From the NCBI RefSeq assembly GCF_000742135.1, contig NZ_KN046818.1, positions 496,841 to 560,840 on the forward strand: a stretch of 64,000 bases of DNA. Direction: 5' to 3'. Positions 41,940 through 53,382 of the stretch are shown piece by piece; position 1 is the stretch's first letter; the number at the start of each line of letters is the position of its first letter. Below the pieces are notes generated by a model that saw nothing but the letters and a program-made list of their open reading frames with translations, was not told where the DNA came from and made no database searches. Both the position numbers and the translations under genes were made by a program. The DNA is from Klebsiella pneumoniae (GTDB lineage: Bacteria; Pseudomonadota; Gammaproteobacteria; Enterobacterales; Enterobacteriaceae).

Positions 41940-44900
41940 ATGCCAAAACGTACAGACATAAAAAGTATCCTGATTCTGGGCGCGGGCCCGATTGTTATCG
42001 GTCAGGCGTGTGAGTTTGACTACTCCGGCGCCCAGGCGTGTAAAGCGCTGCGCGAAGAGGGCTACCGCGTTATCCTGGTGAACTCTAACCCGGCGACCAT
42101 CATGACCGACCCGGAAATGGCCGATGCCACCTACATCGAGCCGATTCACTGGGAAGTGGTGCGTAAAATCATCGAAAAAGAGCGCCCGGATGCGGTGCTG
42201 CCGACCATGGGCGGCCAGACGGCGCTGAACTGCGCGCTCGAGCTGGAGCGTCAGGGGGTACTGGCTGAATTCGGCGTGACCATGATTGGTGCCACCGCCG
42301 ATGCGATTGATAAAGCCGAAGACCGTCGCCGTTTCGATATCGCAATGAAAAAAATCGGCCTCGACACCGCGCGCTCTGGTATCGCCCACACGATGGAAGA
42401 GGCGCTGGCGGTTGCCGCCGACGTTGGTTTCCCGTGCATCATCCGTCCGTCCTTCACCATGGGCGGCACCGGCGGCGGTATCGCCTATAACCGCGAAGAG
42501 TTCGAAGAAATTTGCGAACGCGGCCTGGATCTCTCTCCGACCAACGAACTGCTGATCGATGAATCGCTGATCGGCTGGAAAGAGTACGAGATGGAAGTGG
42601 TGCGCGATAAGAACGATAACTGCATCATCGTCTGCTCCATCGAAAACTTCGACGCCATGGGGATCCACACCGGTGACTCCATCACCGTTGCCCCGGCGCA
42701 GACCCTGACCGACAAAGAGTACCAGATCATGCGTAACGCCTCGATGGCGGTGCTGCGTGAAATCGGCGTCGAAACCGGCGGCTCTAACGTGCAGTTCGCG
42801 GTCAACCCGAAAAACGGTCGCCTGATCGTTATCGAAATGAACCCGCGCGTCTCCCGCTCCTCGGCGCTGGCCTCTAAGGCCACCGGCTTCCCGATTGCTA
42901 AAGTGGCAGCCAAGCTGGCGGTAGGTTATACCCTTGACGAGCTGATGAACGACATCACCGGCGGCCGCACCCCGGCTTCCTTTGAACCGTCCATCGACTA
43001 CGTGGTCACTAAAATCCCACGCTTTAACTTCGAAAAATTCGCCGGCGCCAACGACCGTCTGACCACCCAGATGAAGTCTGTCGGCGAAGTGATGGCGATT
43101 GGCCGTACCCAGCAGGAATCTTTGCAGAAAGCGCTGCGCGGTCTGGAAGTGGGCGCTACCGGCTTTGACCCGAAAGTGAGCCTCGACGACCCGGAAGCGC
43201 TGACCAAAATCCGCCGCGAGCTGAAAGATGCCGGCGCTGAGCGTATCTGGTATATCGCTGACGCGTTCCGCGCGGGCCTCTCGGTTGACGGCGTCTTCAA
43301 CCTGACCAACATCGACCGCTGGTTCCTGGTACAGATTGAAGAGCTGGTCCGTCTGGAAGAGAAAGTGGCGGAAGTGGGCATCAACGGCCTCGACGCTGAC
43401 TTCCTGCGCACCCTGAAGCGTAAAGGCTTTGCCGATGCGCGTCTGGCGAAGCTGGCGGGCGTGCGGGAAGCGGAAATCCGCAAGCTGCGCGACCAGTATG
43501 ACCTGCACCCGGTCTACAAGCGCGTGGACACCTGCGCTGCGGAATTTGCTACCGATACCGCCTACATGTACTCCACTTATGAAGAAGAGTGTGAGTCCAA
43601 CCCGTCCGTTGACCGCGATAAAATCATGGTCCTCGGCGGCGGCCCGAACCGTATCGGTCAGGGTATCGAATTCGACTACTGCTGCGTACACGCCTCGCTG
43701 GCGCTGCGCGAGGACGGTTACGAGACCATCATGGTCAACTGTAACCCGGAAACCGTCTCTACCGACTACGACACCTCCGACCGTCTGTATTTTGAGCCGG
43801 TGACCCTGGAAGACGTGCTGGAAATCGTGCGCATCGAGAAGCCAAAAGGCGTTATCGTCCAGTACGGCGGCCAGACCCCGCTGAAGCTGGCTCGTGCCCT
43901 GGAAGCTGCCGGCGTGCCGGTTATCGGTACCAGTCCGGACGCTATCGACCGGGCGGAAGACCGTGAGCGCTTCCAGCACGCGGTTGACCGTCTGAAGCTG
44001 AAGCAGCCGGCGAACGCCACCGTCACCGCCATTGAGCAGGCGGTAGAGAAAGCGAAAGAGATTGGCTACCCGCTGGTGGTACGTCCGTCTTATGTGCTCG
44101 GCGGCCGGGCGATGGAGATCGTCTATGACGAGCAGGATCTGCGCCGCTACTTCCAGACCGCGGTCAGCGTCTCCAACGACGCGCCGGTGCTGCTGGATCG
44201 CTTCCTCGACGATGCGATTGAAGTGGATGTCGATGCCATCTGCGATGGCGAAATGGTGCTGATTGGCGGCATCATGGAGCATATCGAGCAGGCAGGCGTT
44301 CACTCCGGCGACTCCGCCTGTTCCCTGCCGGCCTACACCCTGAGCAAAGAGATTCAGGATGTAATGCGCGAGCAGGTGCAGAAGCTGGCCTTCGAGCTGC
44401 AGGTTCGCGGCCTGATGAACGTCCAGTTCGCGGTGAAAGATAACGAAGTTTATCTGATTGAGGTCAACCCGCGTGCGGCGCGTACCGTACCGTTCGTCTC
44501 CAAAGCCACCGGCGTCCCGCTGGCGAAAGTGGCGGCGCGCGTGATGGCCGGTAAGACGCTTGCGCAGCAGGGCGTGACCAAAGAGATCATCCCGCCGTAC
44601 TACTCGGTGAAAGAGGTGGTCCTGCCGTTCAATAAATTCCCGGGCGTTGACCCGCTGTTAGGGCCAGAAATGCGCTCCACCGGGGAAGTGATGGGCGTCG
44701 GCCGCACCTTTGCCGAAGCGTTCGCCAAAGCGCAGCTGGGCAGCAACTCGACCATGAAGAAACAGGGTCGCGCGCTGCTCTCCGTCCGCGAAGGCGATAA
44801 AGAGCGCGTGGTTGACCTGGCGGCGAAGCTGCTGAAGTTTGGCTTCGAGCTGGATGCGACTCACGGTACGGCGATTGTGCTGGGTGAAGCGGGCATTAAC

Positions 44901-45164
44901 CCGCGTCTGGTGAACAAGGTGCATGAAGGTCGTCCGCACATTCAGGACCGCATCAAGAATGGCGAATATACCTACATCATCAACACCACCGCAGGTCGCC
45001 AGGCGATTGAAGACTCCAAGCTGATTCGCCGCAGCGCGCTGCAGTACAAAGTGCATTACGACACCACCCTGAACGGCGGCTTTGCCACCGCGATGGCGCT
45101 GAACGCTGACGCCACCGAGAAGGTGATTTCGGTTCAGGAAATGCACGCGCAAATCACTAAATAA
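41940..45164 (+). CDS. carB: Carbamoyl-phosphate synthase large subunit
   Basis: CarB makes carbamoyl phosphate from bicarbonate, ammonia and two ATP for arginine and pyrimidine synthesis. It has 1074 residues, one more than E. coli. The two homologous ATP-grasp halves are visible: [17 protein letters not shown] near residue 15 and [17 protein letters not shown] near residue 565. The C-terminal allosteric MGS-like domain follows. It is co-transcribed with carA across the palindromic element, unless that element interferes. Confidence 0.98.
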   Translation: MPKRTDIKSILILGAGPIVIGQACEFDYSGAQACKALREEGYRVILVNSNPATIMTDPEMADATYIEPIHWEVVRKIIEKERPDAVLPTMGGQTALNCALELERQGVLAEFGVTMIGATADAIDKAEDRRRFDIAMKKIGLDTARSGIAHTMEEALAVAADVGFPCIIRPSFTMGGTGGGIAYNREEFEEICERGLDLSPTNELLIDESLIGWKEYEMEVVRDKNDNCIIVCSIENFDAMGIHTGDSITVAPAQTLTDKEYQIMRNASMAVLREIGVETGGSNVQFAVNPKNGRLIVIEMNPRVSRSSALASKATGFPIAKVAAKLAVGYTLDELMNDITGGRTPASFEPSIDYVVTKIPRFNFEKFAGANDRLTTQMKSVGEVMAIGRTQQESLQKALRGLEVGATGFDPKVSLDDPEALTKIRRELKDAGAERIWYIADAFRAGLSVDGVFNLTNIDRWFLVQIEELVRLEEKVAEVGINGLDADFLRTLKRKGFADARLAKLAGVREAEIRKLRDQYDLHPVYKRVDTCAAEFATDTAYMYSTYEEECESNPSVDRDKIMVLGGGPNRIGQGIEFDYCCVHASLALREDGYETIMVNCNPETVSTDYDTSDRLYFEPVTLEDVLEIVRIEKPKGVIVQYGGQTPLKLARALEAAGVPVIGTSPDAIDRAEDRERFQHAVDRLKLKQPANATVTAIEQAVEKAKEIGYPLVVRPSYVLGGRAMEIVYDEQDLRRYFQTAVSVSNDAPVLLDRFLDDAIEVDVDAICDGEMVLIGGIMEHIEQAGVHSGDSACSLPAYTLSKEIQDVMREQVQKLAFELQVRGLMNVQFAVKDNEVYLIEVNPRAARTVPFVSKATGVPLAKVAARVMAGKTLAQQGVTKEIIPPYYSVKEVVLPFNKFPGVDPLLGPEMRSTGEVMGVGRTFAEAFAKAQLGSNSTMKKQGRALLSVREGDKERVVDLAAKLLKFGFELDATHGTAIVLGEAGINPRLVNKVHEGRPHIQDRIKNGEYTYIINTTAGRQAIEDSKLIRRSALQYKVHYDTTLNGGFATAMALNADATEKVISVQEMHAQITK

Positions 45165-45197
45165 GCTTCCCGGCCTGGCCGGATAGCAACAATCCTG

Positions 45198-45227
45198 GGC
45201 TGACGACATCGTCAGCCTATTTTTTTG
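45198..45227 (+). terminator. Rho-independent terminator of carAB
   Basis: The stem ggctgacg / cgtcagcc with a 4-base loop is followed by a T run, 33 bases after carB. Confidence 0.9.
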
Positions 45228-45333
45228 GGCCGCAGCCATCTTCAGAGAGTTCTGCTTTTAACCCCCTGTCGGGTCAGGCTAACTATAGTTAGCACCATAA
45301 CGATACCTATTGATGAAAAGACAGGAGGATACA

Positions 45334-45567
45334 ATGCGGAACAATATTCTGGTGGCATCCGCACTGGCAGCGACGGCAATCATGTTCGTGGCCGGCTGCT
45401 CATCGAATCAGTCGATCAAAACCACCGACGGCAAGACCATTGTCACCAGCGGCAAACCGCAGGTGGATGATGACACCGGCCTTGTCTCATACAAAAATGC
45501 CGAAACCGGCCGCGTGGAGCAGATTAACCGCGACCAGGTGAAGTCCATGGACGAGCTGGATAACTAA
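45334..45567 (+). CDS. YgdI/YgdR-family small lipoprotein
   Basis: This 77-residue protein has a lipoprotein signal ending in the lipobox VAGC at residues 19-22. The mature part (TTDGKTIVTSGKPQVDDDTG, then SYKNAETG and QINRDQVKSM) is the compact SH3-like domain of YgdI/YgdR. I chose the start at 45334 because an AGGAGG site precedes it; an ATG 24 bases upstream is less likely. The function is unknown. The caiF/fix genes found here in E. coli are absent. Confidence 0.88.
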   Translation: MRNNILVASALAATAIMFVAGCSSNQSIKTTDGKTIVTSGKPQVDDDTGLVSYKNAETGRVEQINRDQVKSMDELDN

Positions 45568-45698
45568 GGCCTGACGTTAACCCTCAGGGCGCGCGTTGCG
45601 TAAGCCATCGCGACATAAATCACAGTTATCATTGTAAGCGGTTCGCTTAACTGTCTACACTCTTGCTGATTACGACAAGAGCAAACGCAGGCCAATCA

Positions 45699-46232
45699 AT
45701 GATTCTGATAATTTATGCGCATCCTTATCCGCAGCATTCTCATGCGAATAAGCGAATGCTTGAACAGGCAGGGACGCTTGAAGGCGTAGAGATACGCTCC
45801 CTCTATCAACTCTATCCCGACTTTAATATCGATGTCGCCGCCGAGCAGGCGGCGCTGGCCCGTGCCGATCTGGTTATCTGGCAGCATCCTATGCAGTGGT
45901 ATAGCGTACCGCCGCTGCTCAAGCTGTGGATGGACAAGGTGCTGTCGCACGGCTGGGCCTATGGTCACAACGGTATTGCCCTGCGCGGTAAATCGCTGAT
46001 GTGGGCGGTGACCACCGGCGGCGGTGAAAGCCACTTCGACATCGGCTCATTCCCCGGTTTTCCGGTGCTGGCGCAGCCGTTGCAGGCAACCGCGCTTTAC
46101 TGCGGAATGAAATGGCTGCCGCCGTTCGCTATGCACTGCACCTTTATCTGCGATGATGAAACGCTGCAGGCGCAGGCCCGCCGCTATCGTCAACGCTTAA
46201 TCGACTGGCAGGAGGCACACCAGAATGGATAG
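45699..46232 (+). CDS. kefF: Glutathione-regulated K+ efflux ancillary protein KefF
   Basis: KefF is a flavodoxin-like quinone oxidoreductase that binds KefC and is needed for full K+ efflux activity. I chose the start at 45699 ([18 protein letters not shown]), which gives 177 residues, close to the E. coli length. The flavin-binding pattern [15 protein letters not shown] and the TTGGGESHF loop are present. It overlaps kefC by 8 bases. Confidence 0.96.
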   Translation: MILIIYAHPYPQHSHANKRMLEQAGTLEGVEIRSLYQLYPDFNIDVAAEQAALARADLVIWQHPMQWYSVPPLLKLWMDKVLSHGWAYGHNGIALRGKSLMWAVTTGGGESHFDIGSFPGFPVLAQPLQATALYCGMKWLPPFAMHCTFICDDETLQAQARRYRQRLIDWQEAHQNG

Positions 46233-48090
46233 CCACACGCTGATACAGGCGTTGATTTACCTCGGCGCCGCGGCGCTGATTGTGCCCATCGCCGTCCGTC
46301 TGGGGCTGGGGTCAGTGCTGGGCTATCTCATCGCCGGCTGTATTATCGGCCCGTGGGCGCTGCGGCTGGTGACCGATGCCGAGGCGATTCTGCACTTTGC
46401 CGAGATTGGCGTGGTGCTGATGCTGTTCGTCATTGGTCTGGAGCTCGATCCGCAGCGCTTATGGAAGCTGCGCGCCTCGGTGTTTGGCGGCGGCGCACTG
46501 CAGATGGTGGCCTGCGGGGTGTTGATCGGCCTGTTCTGCATGCTGCTGGGCCTGCGCTGGCAGGTGGCCGAGCTGATTGGTATGACTCTGGCGCTTTCCT
46601 CAACCGCGATCGCTATGCAGGCGATGAATGAGCGCAATCTGACGGTGTCGCAGATGGGGCGCAGCGCCTTCGCAGTGCTGCTGTTCCAGGATATCGCCGC
46701 GATCCCGCTGGTGGCGATGATCCCGCTGCTGGCGGCCAGCGGCGGCGCCACTTCGCTGATGGCTTTTGCCCTCTCCGCGCTGAAAGTGGCCGCAGCGCTG
46801 GCGCTGGTGGTGGTCCTTGGGCGCTATCTGACCCGCCCGCTGCTGCGCTTTGTCGCCCGTTCCGGCCTGCGCGAAGTGTTCAGCGCCGTGGCCCTGTTCC
46901 TGGTCTTCGGCTTTGGCTTATTGCTGGAAGAGGTGGGGCTGTCGATGGCGATGGGGGCGTTTCTCGCCGGGGTGCTGCTGGCCAGCTCCGAATATCGTCA
47001 TGCGCTGGAGAGTGATATTGAGCCGTTTAAAGGACTGCTGTTGGGGCTGTTCTTTATCGGCGTCGGCATGTCGATTGATTTCGGCACCCTGGTCACCCAT
47101 CCGCTGCGTATTGTGATTTTGCTGGTCGGTTTCCTGGCGATAAAAATGCTGATGCTGTGGCTTATCGCCAGGCCGCTTGGCGTACCGCGCGCCCAGCGCC
47201 GCTGGTTTGCGGTGCTGCTGGGGCAGGGGAGTGAGTTCGCGTTTGTGGTGTTTGGCGCCGCGCGGATGGCGGATGTACTGGACGGCGAATGGGCAAAAGC
47301 GTTGACCCTGGCGGTGGCCCTGTCGATGGCGGCAACCCCCATTCTGCTGGTGCTGCTGACCCGTCTGGAGAAATCGTCCAGCGGCCAGGCGCGTGATGCT
47401 GACGAGATTGATGAAGAGCAGCCGCGGGTGATTGTCGCCGGCTTTGGCCGCTTCGGGCAGATAGCCGGCCGTTTGCTGCTCTCGAGCGGGGTGAAGATGG
47501 TGATCCTCGATCACGATCCGGACCATGTCGATACCCTGCGCAAATTTGATATGAAGGTTTTCTACGGCGATGCCACCCGGGTCGATCTGCTGGAGTCGGC
47601 CGGCGCCGAAAAGGCGGAAGTGCTGATCAATGCCATTGACGATCCGCACGTCAGCCTGGAGCTGGTGGCGAGGGTAAAAGAGCATTTTCCGCATCTGCAG
47701 ATCATCTCCCGCGCCCGCGATGTCGATCATTACATTCAGCTGCGCCAGGCTGGCGTCGAGGCCCCGGAGCGTGAAACCTTCGAGGCGGCGCTGAAGTCCG
47801 GCCGAATGACGCTGGAGGCGCTGGGGCTCGGCGCCTATGAAGCGCGCGAGCGGGCCGATCTGTTCCGTCGATTCAACCTGCAGATGGTCGAAGAGATGGT
47901 GGCGATGGCGGAAAACGATGCCGCGTCGCGGGTGGCGGTCTTCAAGCGGACCAGCGATATGCTGACCGGCATCATCAACGAAGATCGTCATCATCTGTCG
48001 CTGGTGCAGCGTCATGGCTGGCAGGGTACGGAAGAGGGCAGGCACACCGGGGATATCGCCGATGAGCCGGAAAATAAGCCCTCAGCCTGA
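46225..48090 (+). CDS. kefC: Glutathione-gated K+/H+ antiporter KefC
   Basis: KefC releases K+ when electrophiles form glutathione adducts, which acidifies and protects the cell. It has 621 residues. The N-terminal CPA2 membrane domain (about residues 1-385) contains the [13 protein letters not shown] motif. The cytoplasmic RCK_N domain begins with [17 protein letters not shown] near residue 400 and binds glutathione and nucleotide. It is translationally coupled to kefF. Confidence 0.97.
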   Translation: MDSHTLIQALIYLGAAALIVPIAVRLGLGSVLGYLIAGCIIGPWALRLVTDAEAILHFAEIGVVLMLFVIGLELDPQRLWKLRASVFGGGALQMVACGVLIGLFCMLLGLRWQVAELIGMTLALSSTAIAMQAMNERNLTVSQMGRSAFAVLLFQDIAAIPLVAMIPLLAASGGATSLMAFALSALKVAAALALVVVLGRYLTRPLLRFVARSGLREVFSAVALFLVFGFGLLLEEVGLSMAMGAFLAGVLLASSEYRHALESDIEPFKGLLLGLFFIGVGMSIDFGTLVTHPLRIVILLVGFLAIKMLMLWLIARPLGVPRAQRRWFAVLLGQGSEFAFVVFGAARMADVLDGEWAKALTLAVALSMAATPILLVLLTRLEKSSSGQARDADEIDEEQPRVIVAGFGRFGQIAGRLLLSSGVKMVILDHDPDHVDTLRKFDMKVFYGDATRVDLLESAGAEKAEVLINAIDDPHVSLELVARVKEHFPHLQIISRARDVDHYIQLRQAGVEAPERETFEAALKSGRMTLEALGLGAYEARERADLFRRFNLQMVEEMVAMAENDAASRVAVFKRTSDMLTGIINEDRHHLSLVQRHGWQGTEEGRHTGDIADEPENKPSA

Positions 48091-48202
48091 GGCTGACCAG
48101 TAACATTTTGTTTTCGTTTGGATCCTCTTCTGGCGGCCCACGGTGTGAACGTGGGCTTGCCAGCAAATCAGAAAATTTTCTTATTCTTTACCCTCCGGCC
48201 AG

Positions 48203-48231
48203 TCGACGAAGTTGTACGCTTTCCGTATAGT
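48203..48231 (+). promoter_or_regulatory. Probable folA promoter
   Basis: TCGACG is separated by 17 bases from TATAGT. The sequence around the -10 region (TATAGTGGCGACAAT) is shared with the E. coli folA promoter. Confidence 0.5.
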
Positions 48232-48263
48232 GGCGACAATTTTTTGCACTCGGGAATGAATGA

Positions 48264-48743
<480 letters not shown>

Positions 48744-48763
48744 GCGGGCAGGATAGCGATAAA

Positions 48764-48802
48764 AAAACCCCGGTCGCGTCTGGCGTGACCGGGGTTTTCT
48801 TT
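48764..48802. terminator. Strong bidirectional terminator after folA
   Basis: A 12-base perfect stem (aaaaccccggtc / gaccggggtttt) with an 11-base loop is flanked by A and T runs. Confidence 0.9.
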
Positions 48803-48907
48803 TGCATGAATTGCGCGACGATGGCGCACTCAGTATCTCGTCGTGTTTCCCGTCGCGGGCTTCGTCTTCCTGGAGCGCTGCCCAAGGCTACAAATGGCAA
48901 GGAAATG

Positions 48908-48990
48908 TAGGTCGGGTAAGGCGTTAGCCGCCACCCGACAAAACGACGCAGCAGGTAGCCCGGATAAGGCGCAACGCGCCGCTATCCGGG
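48908..48990. repeat. Two tandem REP-like units between folA and apaH
   Basis: The first (about 48908-48939) and second (about 48954-48990) both begin with GTAG, then a C/G-rich half-site (gtcgggtaaggcg; cccggataaggcg), and each forms its own hairpin. They lie in the same orientation, just after the apaH stop region on the minus strand. Confidence 0.75.
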
Positions 48991-48995
48991 AAGAG

Positions 48996-49844
48996 TCAGG
49001 ACGCGACGGCTTCGCCTTCGTCGAGGCTTTTCTGCCGGTTTGACGGCTGGGTGAAGTACTGCTTATCTTCCCAGCGCAGGCAGGTGAGTTCCCCGCCCCA
49101 GCAGCAGCCGGTATCCAGGGCGTAAATCCCCTCCGGCGTGCCGCGTCCCTCCAGCGAAGCCCAGTGGCCAAAGGCAATGCTGTAGGCATTGCTGACCGGG
49201 CCGGGAATGGCAAACCACGGCTTCAGCGGCGCCGGGGCGTCCTCGGGCGCTTCCTTCGAATACATATCCAGCTGGCCGTTCGGGAAACAGTAGCGCATGC
49301 GGGTAAAGGCGTTAGAGATAAAGCGCAGGCGCGCCAGGCCGCTCAGCTCGTTGCTCCAGTGGTTCGGCATGTCGCCGTACATGGCATCGAGGAAGAAAGG
49401 ATAGGAGTCGCTGGAGAGCACTGCTTCAACATCGCGCGCGCACTGCTGGGCGGTCTCCAGATCCCACTGCGGCGTAATGCCGGCATGGGCCATCACCAGC
49501 TTTTTCTCTTCATCCACCTGCAGCAGCGGCTGGCGACGCAGCCAGTTGAGCAGCTCATCGGCATCCGGCGCTTCCAGCAGTGGTTTCAGACGATCCTTCG
49601 GCTTGTTGCGGCTGATACCGGCAAAGACCGCCAGCAGGTGTAAGTCATGGTTGCCCAGCACCAGTCGTACGCTGTCGCCCAGAGATTTGACATAGCGCAG
49701 GACCTCCAGCGATCCCGGGCCTCGGGCCACCAGATCGCCGGTCAGCCACAGCGTATCTCTCCGCGGATCGAATTCAACCTGCGCTAATAATGCGATCAGT
49801 TCATCGTAGCAACCGTGAACGTCGCCAATAAGGTATGTTGACAT
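48996..49844 (-). CDS. apaH: Diadenosine tetraphosphatase ApaH
   Basis: ApaH splits Ap4A symmetrically into two ADP and also removes NpN caps from RNA. I chose the start at 49844 ([16 protein letters not shown]), which gives 282 residues; a longer frame adds 17 unconserved residues. The metallophosphatase motifs [15 protein letters not shown] and GNHDLH are present. It starts 4 bases after apaG, at the end of the lptD-surA-pdxA-rsmA-apaG-apaH series. Confidence 0.97.
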   Translation of the reverse strand: MSTYLIGDVHGCYDELIALLAQVEFDPRRDTLWLTGDLVARGPGSLEVLRYVKSLGDSVRLVLGNHDLHLLAVFAGISRNKPKDRLKPLLEAPDADELLNWLRRQPLLQVDEEKKLVMAHAGITPQWDLETAQQCARDVEAVLSSDSYPFFLDAMYGDMPNHWSNELSGLARLRFISNAFTRMRYCFPNGQLDMYSKEAPEDAPAPLKPWFAIPGPVSNAYSIAFGHWASLEGRGTPEGIYALDTGCCWGGELTCLRWEDKQYFTQPSNRQKSLDEGEAVAS

Positions 49845-49848
49845 TGTT

Positions 49849-50226
49849 TTAATGAATGAGCGTTGGAACTGCGAGACGGAAAACAGGGATCTCAATACGG
49901 AACGGCGCGCCGTCGATATCGATCATCTCATAATGACCCTGCATGGTTCCCAGCGGCGTTTCAATCACTGCGCCGCTGGTATATTGATATTCACCGCCGG
50001 CGGGAATATACGGTTGCTCGCCGACCACCCCTTCACCCTGAACTTCAGTCTCACGACCGTGGCCGTTAGTGATGAGCCAGTAGCGGCCAAGCAGCTGAAC
50101 CTGACTCCGCCCCAGGTTGCGAATGGTGACGGTGTAAGCGAAGACGTAGCGCTCTTCTTCCGGGGAAGACTGCGATTCGATATAGACGCTCTGTACCTGG
50201 ACACACACCCGGGGCGAATGAATCAT
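49849..50226 (-). CDS. apaG: ApaG (Co2+/Mg2+ efflux-associated protein)
   Basis: ApaG is a 125-residue protein with an immunoglobulin-like beta fold. The signature [14 protein letters not shown] and the [20 protein letters not shown] block are intact. The molecular role is not settled; effects on metal resistance have been reported. It lies between rsmA (2 bases) and apaH (4 bases), which supports co-translation. Confidence 0.95.
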   Translation of the reverse strand: MIHSPRVCVQVQSVYIESQSSPEEERYVFAYTVTIRNLGRSQVQLLGRYWLITNGHGRETEVQGEGVVGEQPYIPAGGEYQYTSGAVIETPLGTMQGHYEMIDIDGAPFRIEIPVFRLAVPTLIH

Positions 50227-50228
50227 GG

Positions 50229-51050
50229 TTAGCTCTCCTTCGTTGGCAGATTGTCAGACAGCCAGTTGGCCATCAGGCAGTACTGCGCCACGGAAATATT
50301 TTCGGCGCGCATGGCCGGGTCGATGCCCAGCTCGGTCAGCACTTCCACGCTGAACAGATTGCCGAGACTGTTGCGGATAGTCTTGCGGCGCTGGTTGAAC
50401 GCTTCGGTGGTGATGCGGCTCAGCACCCGGATCTCTTTGACCGGATACGGCATGGTGCTGTGCGGCACCAGGCGTACCACCGCGGAGTCGACCTTAGGCG
50501 GCGGGGTAAACGCGCTCGGCGGCACTTCGAGTACCGGGATCACCTGGCAATAATATTGCGCCATCACGCTTAACCGACCATACGCCTTACTGTTCGGTCC
50601 GGCAACCAGACGATTCACTACTTCCTTCTGCAGCATAAAGTGCATATCGGCGATGGCATCAGTATAGCTGAACAGATGGAACATCAGCGGGGTCGAGATA
50701 TTGTACGGCAGGTTGCCGAAGACGCGCAGCGGCTGGCCCATTTTCTCCGCCAGTTCGCCAAAGTTCATGGTCATCGCATCCTGCTGATAGATGGTCAGCT
50801 TTGGACCGAGGAACGGATGCGTCTGTAGGCGAGCCGCCAGATCGCGGTCCAGTTCGATGACGGTCAGCTGGTCAAGGCGTTCGCCGACCGGCTCGGTCAG
50901 GGCCGCCAGGCCGGGGCCGATTTCAACCATCGCCTGGCCTTTCTGCGGGTTAATCGCCGAGACGATGCTGTCGATCACAAACTGATCGTTGAGGAAGTTC
51001 TGCCCGAAGCGTTTACGGGCTAAATGGCCCTGATGGACTCGATTATTCAT
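50229..51050 (-). CDS. rsmA: 16S rRNA (A1518/A1519) dimethyltransferase RsmA (KsgA)
   Basis: RsmA dimethylates two adenosines near the 3' end of 16S rRNA during ribosome assembly. It has 273 residues. The SAM loop [14 protein letters not shown] and the catalytic NLPYNISTP motif are present. Its start overlaps the pdxA stop by four bases (ATGA). Confidence 0.98.
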   Translation of the reverse strand: MNNRVHQGHLARKRFGQNFLNDQFVIDSIVSAINPQKGQAMVEIGPGLAALTEPVGERLDQLTVIELDRDLAARLQTHPFLGPKLTIYQQDAMTMNFGELAEKMGQPLRVFGNLPYNISTPLMFHLFSYTDAIADMHFMLQKEVVNRLVAGPNSKAYGRLSVMAQYYCQVIPVLEVPPSAFTPPPKVDSAVVRLVPHSTMPYPVKEIRVLSRITTEAFNQRRKTIRNSLGNLFSVEVLTELGIDPAMRAENISVAQYCLMANWLSDNLPTKES

Positions 51051-52036
51051 TGGGTATTAACAATCATTTTGATGGCGAGATTAAGCGCCGTGATAAAACT
51101 GCCGACGTCCGCTTTTCCCTGGCCCGCTAATTCCAGTGCGGTGCCGTGGTCGACGGAGGTACGAATAAAAGGTAAACCGAGCGTAATGTTCACGCCGCGG
51201 CCAAAGCCCTGGTATTTTAGCACGGGCAGGCCCTGATCGTGGTACATCGCGAGTACCGCATCGGCATGATCAAGATATTTCGGCTGAAAGAGGGTGTCTG
51301 CCGGCAGCGGACCGCTGAGGTTCATCCCCTTTGCGCGCATCTCTTCCAGCACCGGAATGATGGTGTCTATCTCTTCTGTTCCCATATGGCCGCCTTCGCC
51401 AGCGTGCGGGTTAAGCCCGCAAACCAGCACATGCGGCTGGGCAATGCCAAATTTCGTGCGCAGGTCGTGATCGAGAATGGTGATGATCTCGCGCAGTAGC
51501 TCGGGGGTAATCGCTTCGCTGATGGCTTTCAACGGCAGATGGGTGGTGACCAGCGCCACCCGCAGCTCCTCGGTCGCCAACATCATCACCACTTTGCTGG
51601 CCTTCGCGCGCTCTTCAAAGAACTCGGTATGACCGGTAAAGGCGATACCGGCGTCGTTGATGTTGCCTTTATGCACCGGGCCGGTCACTAACGCCGCAAA
51701 CTCGCCACTAAGGCAGCCGTCGCAGGCGCGCGCCAGCGTCTCCACTACGTAGGCGCCGTTTTGCACGTTCAGCACGCCGGGCTCCGCCGGGACGTTTAGC
51801 GGCACGTTCAGCAGCGTCAGGGTACCGGCGCGCTGAGGAACAGGAGGTTGCGCGGGATCGTAAGGGAGGAGAGATAAAGGAAGACCGAGCCGCTTGGCTC
51901 GGTCAGTTAACAGGGCGCCATCGGCGCAAATCACCAGCTCAACTGGCCAGTCGCGCTGGGCAAGCTGCACGACCAGGTCAGGGCCAATCCCGGCGGGTTC
52001 GCCGGGAGTGATAACAACTTTACGGGTTTCAGGCAT
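51047..52036 (-). CDS. pdxA: 4-hydroxythreonine-4-phosphate dehydrogenase
   Basis: PdxA oxidises 4-phosphohydroxy-L-threonine in pyridoxal phosphate synthesis. It has 329 residues. The metal-binding histidines lie in [20 protein letters not shown] and [12 protein letters not shown]. It follows surA by five bases and overlaps rsmA. Confidence 0.97.
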   Translation of the reverse strand: MPETRKVVITPGEPAGIGPDLVVQLAQRDWPVELVICADGALLTDRAKRLGLPLSLLPYDPAQPPVPQRAGTLTLLNVPLNVPAEPGVLNVQNGAYVVETLARACDGCLSGEFAALVTGPVHKGNINDAGIAFTGHTEFFEERAKASKVVMMLATEELRVALVTTHLPLKAISEAITPELLREIITILDHDLRTKFGIAQPHVLVCGLNPHAGEGGHMGTEEIDTIIPVLEEMRAKGMNLSGPLPADTLFQPKYLDHADAVLAMYHDQGLPVLKYQGFGRGVNITLGLPFIRTSVDHGTALELAGQGKADVGSFITALNLAIKMIVNTQ

Positions 52037-52041
52037 CGATA

Positions 52042-53328
52042 TTAGTTGCTCAGAATTTTAACATACGCACTGGCGCGCTGTTCCTGCATCCAGGTTGCCG
52101 CTTCTTCAGAGAATTTGCGGTTCATCAGCATGCGGTAAGCACGATCTTTCTGTGCGGCGTCGGTTCTGTCGACCTGACGGCTATCCAGCAGTTCGATCAG
52201 ATGCCAGCCAAAGGAAGAGTGCACTGGTCCGCTGGTCTGCCCTTTGTTCAGACGCATCAGCGCATCGCGGAACGCCGGGTCAAAGATGTCCGGCGTGGCC
52301 CAGCCTAAATCACCGCCCTGGTTTGCCGAACCCGGATCTTCCGAATAGGTTTTCGCCGCTTGAGCAAACGTGATTTTCCCGCTCTTAATCTCGGCTGCGA
52401 TCTGTTCCAGCTTAGCCTGAGCCTGGGCGTCGTTCATGATCGGCGACGGTTTCAGCAGAATATGACGGGCGTGAACCTCGGTAACGGAGATATTCTGGGT
52501 ACCACCGCGCAGGTCGTTGACTTTCAGAATGTGGAAACCAACGCCGGAACGAATCGGACCGACGATATCCCCTTTCTTCGCGGTGCTTAACGCCTGAGCG
52601 AAAATTCCCGGCAGCTCCTGGATACGGCCCCAGCCCATCTGGCCACCCTTCAGCGCCTGTTGGTCAGCGGAGTAGGTGATCGCCAGTTTGCCGAAGTTGG
52701 CGCCGTTGCGCGCCTGCTCAACGATGGAGTTTGCTTGCTCCTGGGCCGCGGCGACTTCGTCAGAGGTCGGGTTCTCCGGCAGCGGGATCAGGATGTGGCT
52801 CAGGTTGAGCTCGGTGCTGGCGTCGTTCTGGTCGCCGATCTGTTTCGCCAGCGCTTCCACTTCCTGCGGCAGCACGGTGATGCGACGACGCACTTCATTG
52901 TTACGCACTTCCGAAATCAGCATCTCTTTACGGATCTGGTTACGGTAGGTGTTGTAGTTGATGCCTTCATAGGCCAGACGGCTGCGCATCTGATCCAAGG
53001 TCATATTATTTTGTTTGGCGATGTTGGCGATAGCCTGATCGAGCTGGTCGTCAGAGATCTTCACGCCCATCTTCTGCCCCATCTGTAACACGATCTGGTC
53101 CATGATCAGTCTTTCGAGGATTTGATGGCGCAGGGTGGCGTCATCCGGCAGCTGTTGGCCAGCCTGACCAGCATTGAGCTTAACCGATTGCATCAAACCA
53201 TCGACGTCGCTTTCCAGCACGACGCCATTATTGACGACGGCCGCTACTTTATCGACCACCTGGGGGGCAGCGAAACTGGTATTCGCGATCATGGCGATAC
53301 CGAGAAGCAGCGTTTTCCAGTTCTTCAT
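52042..53328 (-). CDS. surA: Periplasmic chaperone/peptidyl-prolyl isomerase SurA
   Basis: SurA escorts outer-membrane proteins, including LptD, through the periplasm. It has 428 residues. The signal peptide [20 protein letters not shown] is followed by the N-terminal chaperone domain and two parvulin domains ([12 protein letters not shown] and [14 protein letters not shown] mark their starts). lptD lies upstream, 54 bases away. Confidence 0.98.
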   Translation of the reverse strand: MKNWKTLLLGIAMIANTSFAAPQVVDKVAAVVNNGVVLESDVDGLMQSVKLNAGQAGQQLPDDATLRHQILERLIMDQIVLQMGQKMGVKISDDQLDQAIANIAKQNNMTLDQMRSRLAYEGINYNTYRNQIRKEMLISEVRNNEVRRRITVLPQEVEALAKQIGDQNDASTELNLSHILIPLPENPTSDEVAAAQEQANSIVEQARNGANFGKLAITYSADQQALKGGQMGWGRIQELPGIFAQALSTAKKGDIVGPIRSGVGFHILKVNDLRGGTQNISVTEVHARHILLKPSPIMNDAQAQAKLEQIAAEIKSGKITFAQAAKTYSEDPGSANQGGDLGWATPDIFDPAFRDALMRLNKGQTSGPVHSSFGWHLIELLDSRQVDRTDAAQKDRAYRMLMNRKFSEEAATWMQEQRASAYVKILSN

Positions 53329-53382
53329 ACTTTTTCCATTTCGATTAACCGCAAATGCGGATGATGTTGTAAACCAGCCGCA

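Noticed and set aside
41871-44303. 810-codon open frame on the minus strand, opposite carB
   Set aside because: It is a shadow of carB, caused by high G+C and biased codon use. It has no ribosome site and no family resemblance, while carB is complete and conserved.
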